Shown: in pieces, positions 6,011 to 6,652 of the stretch
How the letters are laid out: each line of letters begins with the position of its first letter
Position numbering within the stretch: position 1 is the first letter of the stretch
Origin: Actinomycetes bacterium
GTDB lineage: Bacteria; Actinomycetota; Actinomycetes; Streptosporangiales; Streptosporangiaceae
Direction of reading: 5' to 3'
DNA length: 6,652 nt
Assembly: GCA_023425615.1 (NCBI GenBank)
Contig: JAFACJ010000030.1
Coordinates: forward strand, 1-6,652
Made by a program: the position numbers and the translations under genes
Notes under the pieces: generated by a model
Told to the model about the DNA's origin: nothing
What the model saw: the letters and a program-made list of their open reading frames with translations, nothing else
The model's database searches: none

Positions 6011-6030
6011 ACCGTCCGGCCGTGCACCGT
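6001..6030. repeat. Perfect 15-bp tandem duplication at the cvnB 3' end
   Basis: CCGGCCGTGCACCGT occurs twice without gap (6001-6015 and 6016-6030). The second unit ends on the last base of the cvnB stop codon. A third, degenerate start (CAGGCCGTG, eight of nine matching) follows inside the coding end at 6031-6039. Replication slippage is the simplest origin. Confidence 0.8.
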
Positions 6031-6458
6031 CAGGCCGTGTCGCCGCGCCCGGGTCCGGACGGCGCGGAGCGCGGTGCGACGGCCATGTGCTGCTGGAGGC
6101 GTTTGATCAGCATGGCCGTCTCGTAGGAGACCATCCCCGCGTTGGCGCTGGCGTCGCTCAGGACCGCCAGGCAGCTGCCGGACCCGGCGGGGGTGACGAA
6201 CAATAGCGACCGCGACATCTCGACGATGGTCTGGTGCACCGAGCCCGCCTCGAAATGGTCGCGCGCGCCGTGGGCGAGGCTGAGAAGGCCCGCGGAGAGC
6301 GCGGAGAGGTACTCCGCGTCGGCATGGGAGACCGACCGGGAGGCGGCCATGACGAGGCCGTCCCGGGAGAGCAGGACCACGCGCCGCACGTCGTCCATCC
6401 GGTCGGCGAAGTCGTTGAGAAGCCAGTGCAACTTACTGGCGAAGGGATCGTTCGTCAT
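6030..6458 (-). CDS. Roadblock/LC7-domain protein, CvnB-like
   Basis: A 142-residue protein with one roadblock/LC7 domain (residues about 8-125), the fold that regulates small GTPases and, in actinomycetes, forms part of the four-gene 'conservons' (CvnA-D). Seen: LHWLLNDFADRMDDVRRVVL (10-29), LSRDGLVMAASRSV (30-43), EYLSALSAGLLSLAHGARDH (49-68), VEMSRSLLFVTPAGSGSCLA (79-98), and the closing helix SYETAMLIKRLQQH (111-124). The tail is low-complexity and Pro/Ser/Gly rich. There is no signal peptide or membrane segment. The ATG overlaps the stop of the upstream CvnA-like gene as ATGA, and AAGGACAGGAC provides a ribosome-binding site, so the two are translationally coupled. The usual downstream partners, a DUF742 protein and a Ras-like GTPase, are absent. 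Confidence 0.93.
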   Translation of the reverse strand: MTNDPFASKLHWLLNDFADRMDDVRRVVLLSRDGLVMAASRSVSHADAEYLSALSAGLLSLAHGARDHFEAGSVHQTIVEMSRSLLFVTPAGSGSCLAVLSDASANAGMVSYETAMLIKRLQQHMAVAPRSAPSGPGRGDTA

Positions 6459-6652
6459 GTCCTGTCCTTGTCGTCGTGCTGGCCGGGGGACGTCTCTCCC
6501 CGCCCCGTCTCGTCGTCCTGGGCGCGGCCCTTGATCCAGCCGGTCTGGAGGGAGGAGAGGAGATTCCGGCGGAACGCCAGGTGCTCGTCACTGGAGGTCT
6601 CGGCTTCCGGCTCCGCACGCCGCTGGTCGTCGCGCAGCTGAGGGGCGATGTT
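6455..6652 (-). CDS. C-terminal end of a CvnA-like sensor histidine kinase/ATP-binding protein (partial)
   Basis: An open frame enters from the right edge and ends with TGA at 6455-6457, encoding 65 residues. They begin NIAPQLRD, followed by an acidic stretch, then LAFRRNLLSSLQTGWIKGRA and a charged tail. The 'APQLRD' element and the later 'FRRNLLSSLQTGW' segment resemble the C-terminal tails of actinomycete conservon sensor kinases (CvnA), which come just before a roadblock gene. The kinase and sensor domains lie outside the window. The 4-base ATGA overlap with the CvnB-like gene strongly supports the frame. The assignment rests on the tail motif and gene order, as no catalytic domain can be seen. 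Confidence 0.72.
   Translation of the reverse strand, partial: NIAPQLRDDQRRAEPEAETSSDEHLAFRRNLLSSLQTGWIKGRAQDDETGRGETSPGQHDDKDRT

Noticed and set aside
1..6652. CRISPR array, tRNA or rRNA gene, insertion sequence, phage attachment site
   Set aside because: No regularly spaced repeats, tRNA-like cloverleaf, transposase motif or terminal inverted repeats were seen; the only tandem repeat is two 15-bp units.

Overview
The window is from a high-GC actinobacterium. The codon third positions are strongly G/C, two genes encode deazaflavin (F420)-type luciferase-like oxidoreductases, and there is a CvnA/CvnB 'conservon' pair. An actinomycete such as a streptosporangial or streptomycete-like organism fits, but the genus cannot be fixed from this sequence. 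Every convincing gene lies on the minus strand, so the biological order runs from right to left.

Right end (6652 to about 5850): the last 65 codons of a sensor-kinase-like CvnA protein overlap, by ATGA, a complete roadblock/LC7 protein (CvnB-like). Two GC-rich hairpins and a 15-bp tandem repeat follow. The DUF742 (CvnC) and GTPase (CvnD) genes that usually come next are absent, and the next gene is a TetR-family regulator (5219-5845).

Left part (5160 to 1): the tetR gene is followed by a 171-bp gap that holds the most informative regulatory DNA in the window. It has a good promoter (TTGACA, 17 bp, GAATAT) and two inverted copies of a 16-bp site, one of them over the -10 and start region. This promoter should drive a tightly packed five-gene operon. 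The genes are a CaiB/BaiF (family III) CoA-transferase resembling 2-methylfumaryl-CoA isomerase/mesaconyl-CoA transferase, an acyl-CoA dehydrogenase, an F420-dependent LLM oxidoreductase, a crotonase-fold enoyl-CoA hydratase/isomerase, and a second LLM oxidoreductase that runs off the left edge. A 43-bp AT-rich gap before the third gene may carry a secondary leaderless promoter.

Together the genes look like a TetR-controlled acyl-CoA catabolic module. CoA would be loaded or moved by the transferase, a double bond introduced by the dehydrogenase, and the unsaturated acyl-CoA processed by the crotonase. The two LLM enzymes would perform flavin- or F420-dependent redox steps on a substrate that cannot be named from sequence. 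The crotonase lacks one of the two classical catalytic glutamates, so its reaction may not be simple hydration. The combination and its operator architecture are the best candidates for something undescribed; the individual families are all known.
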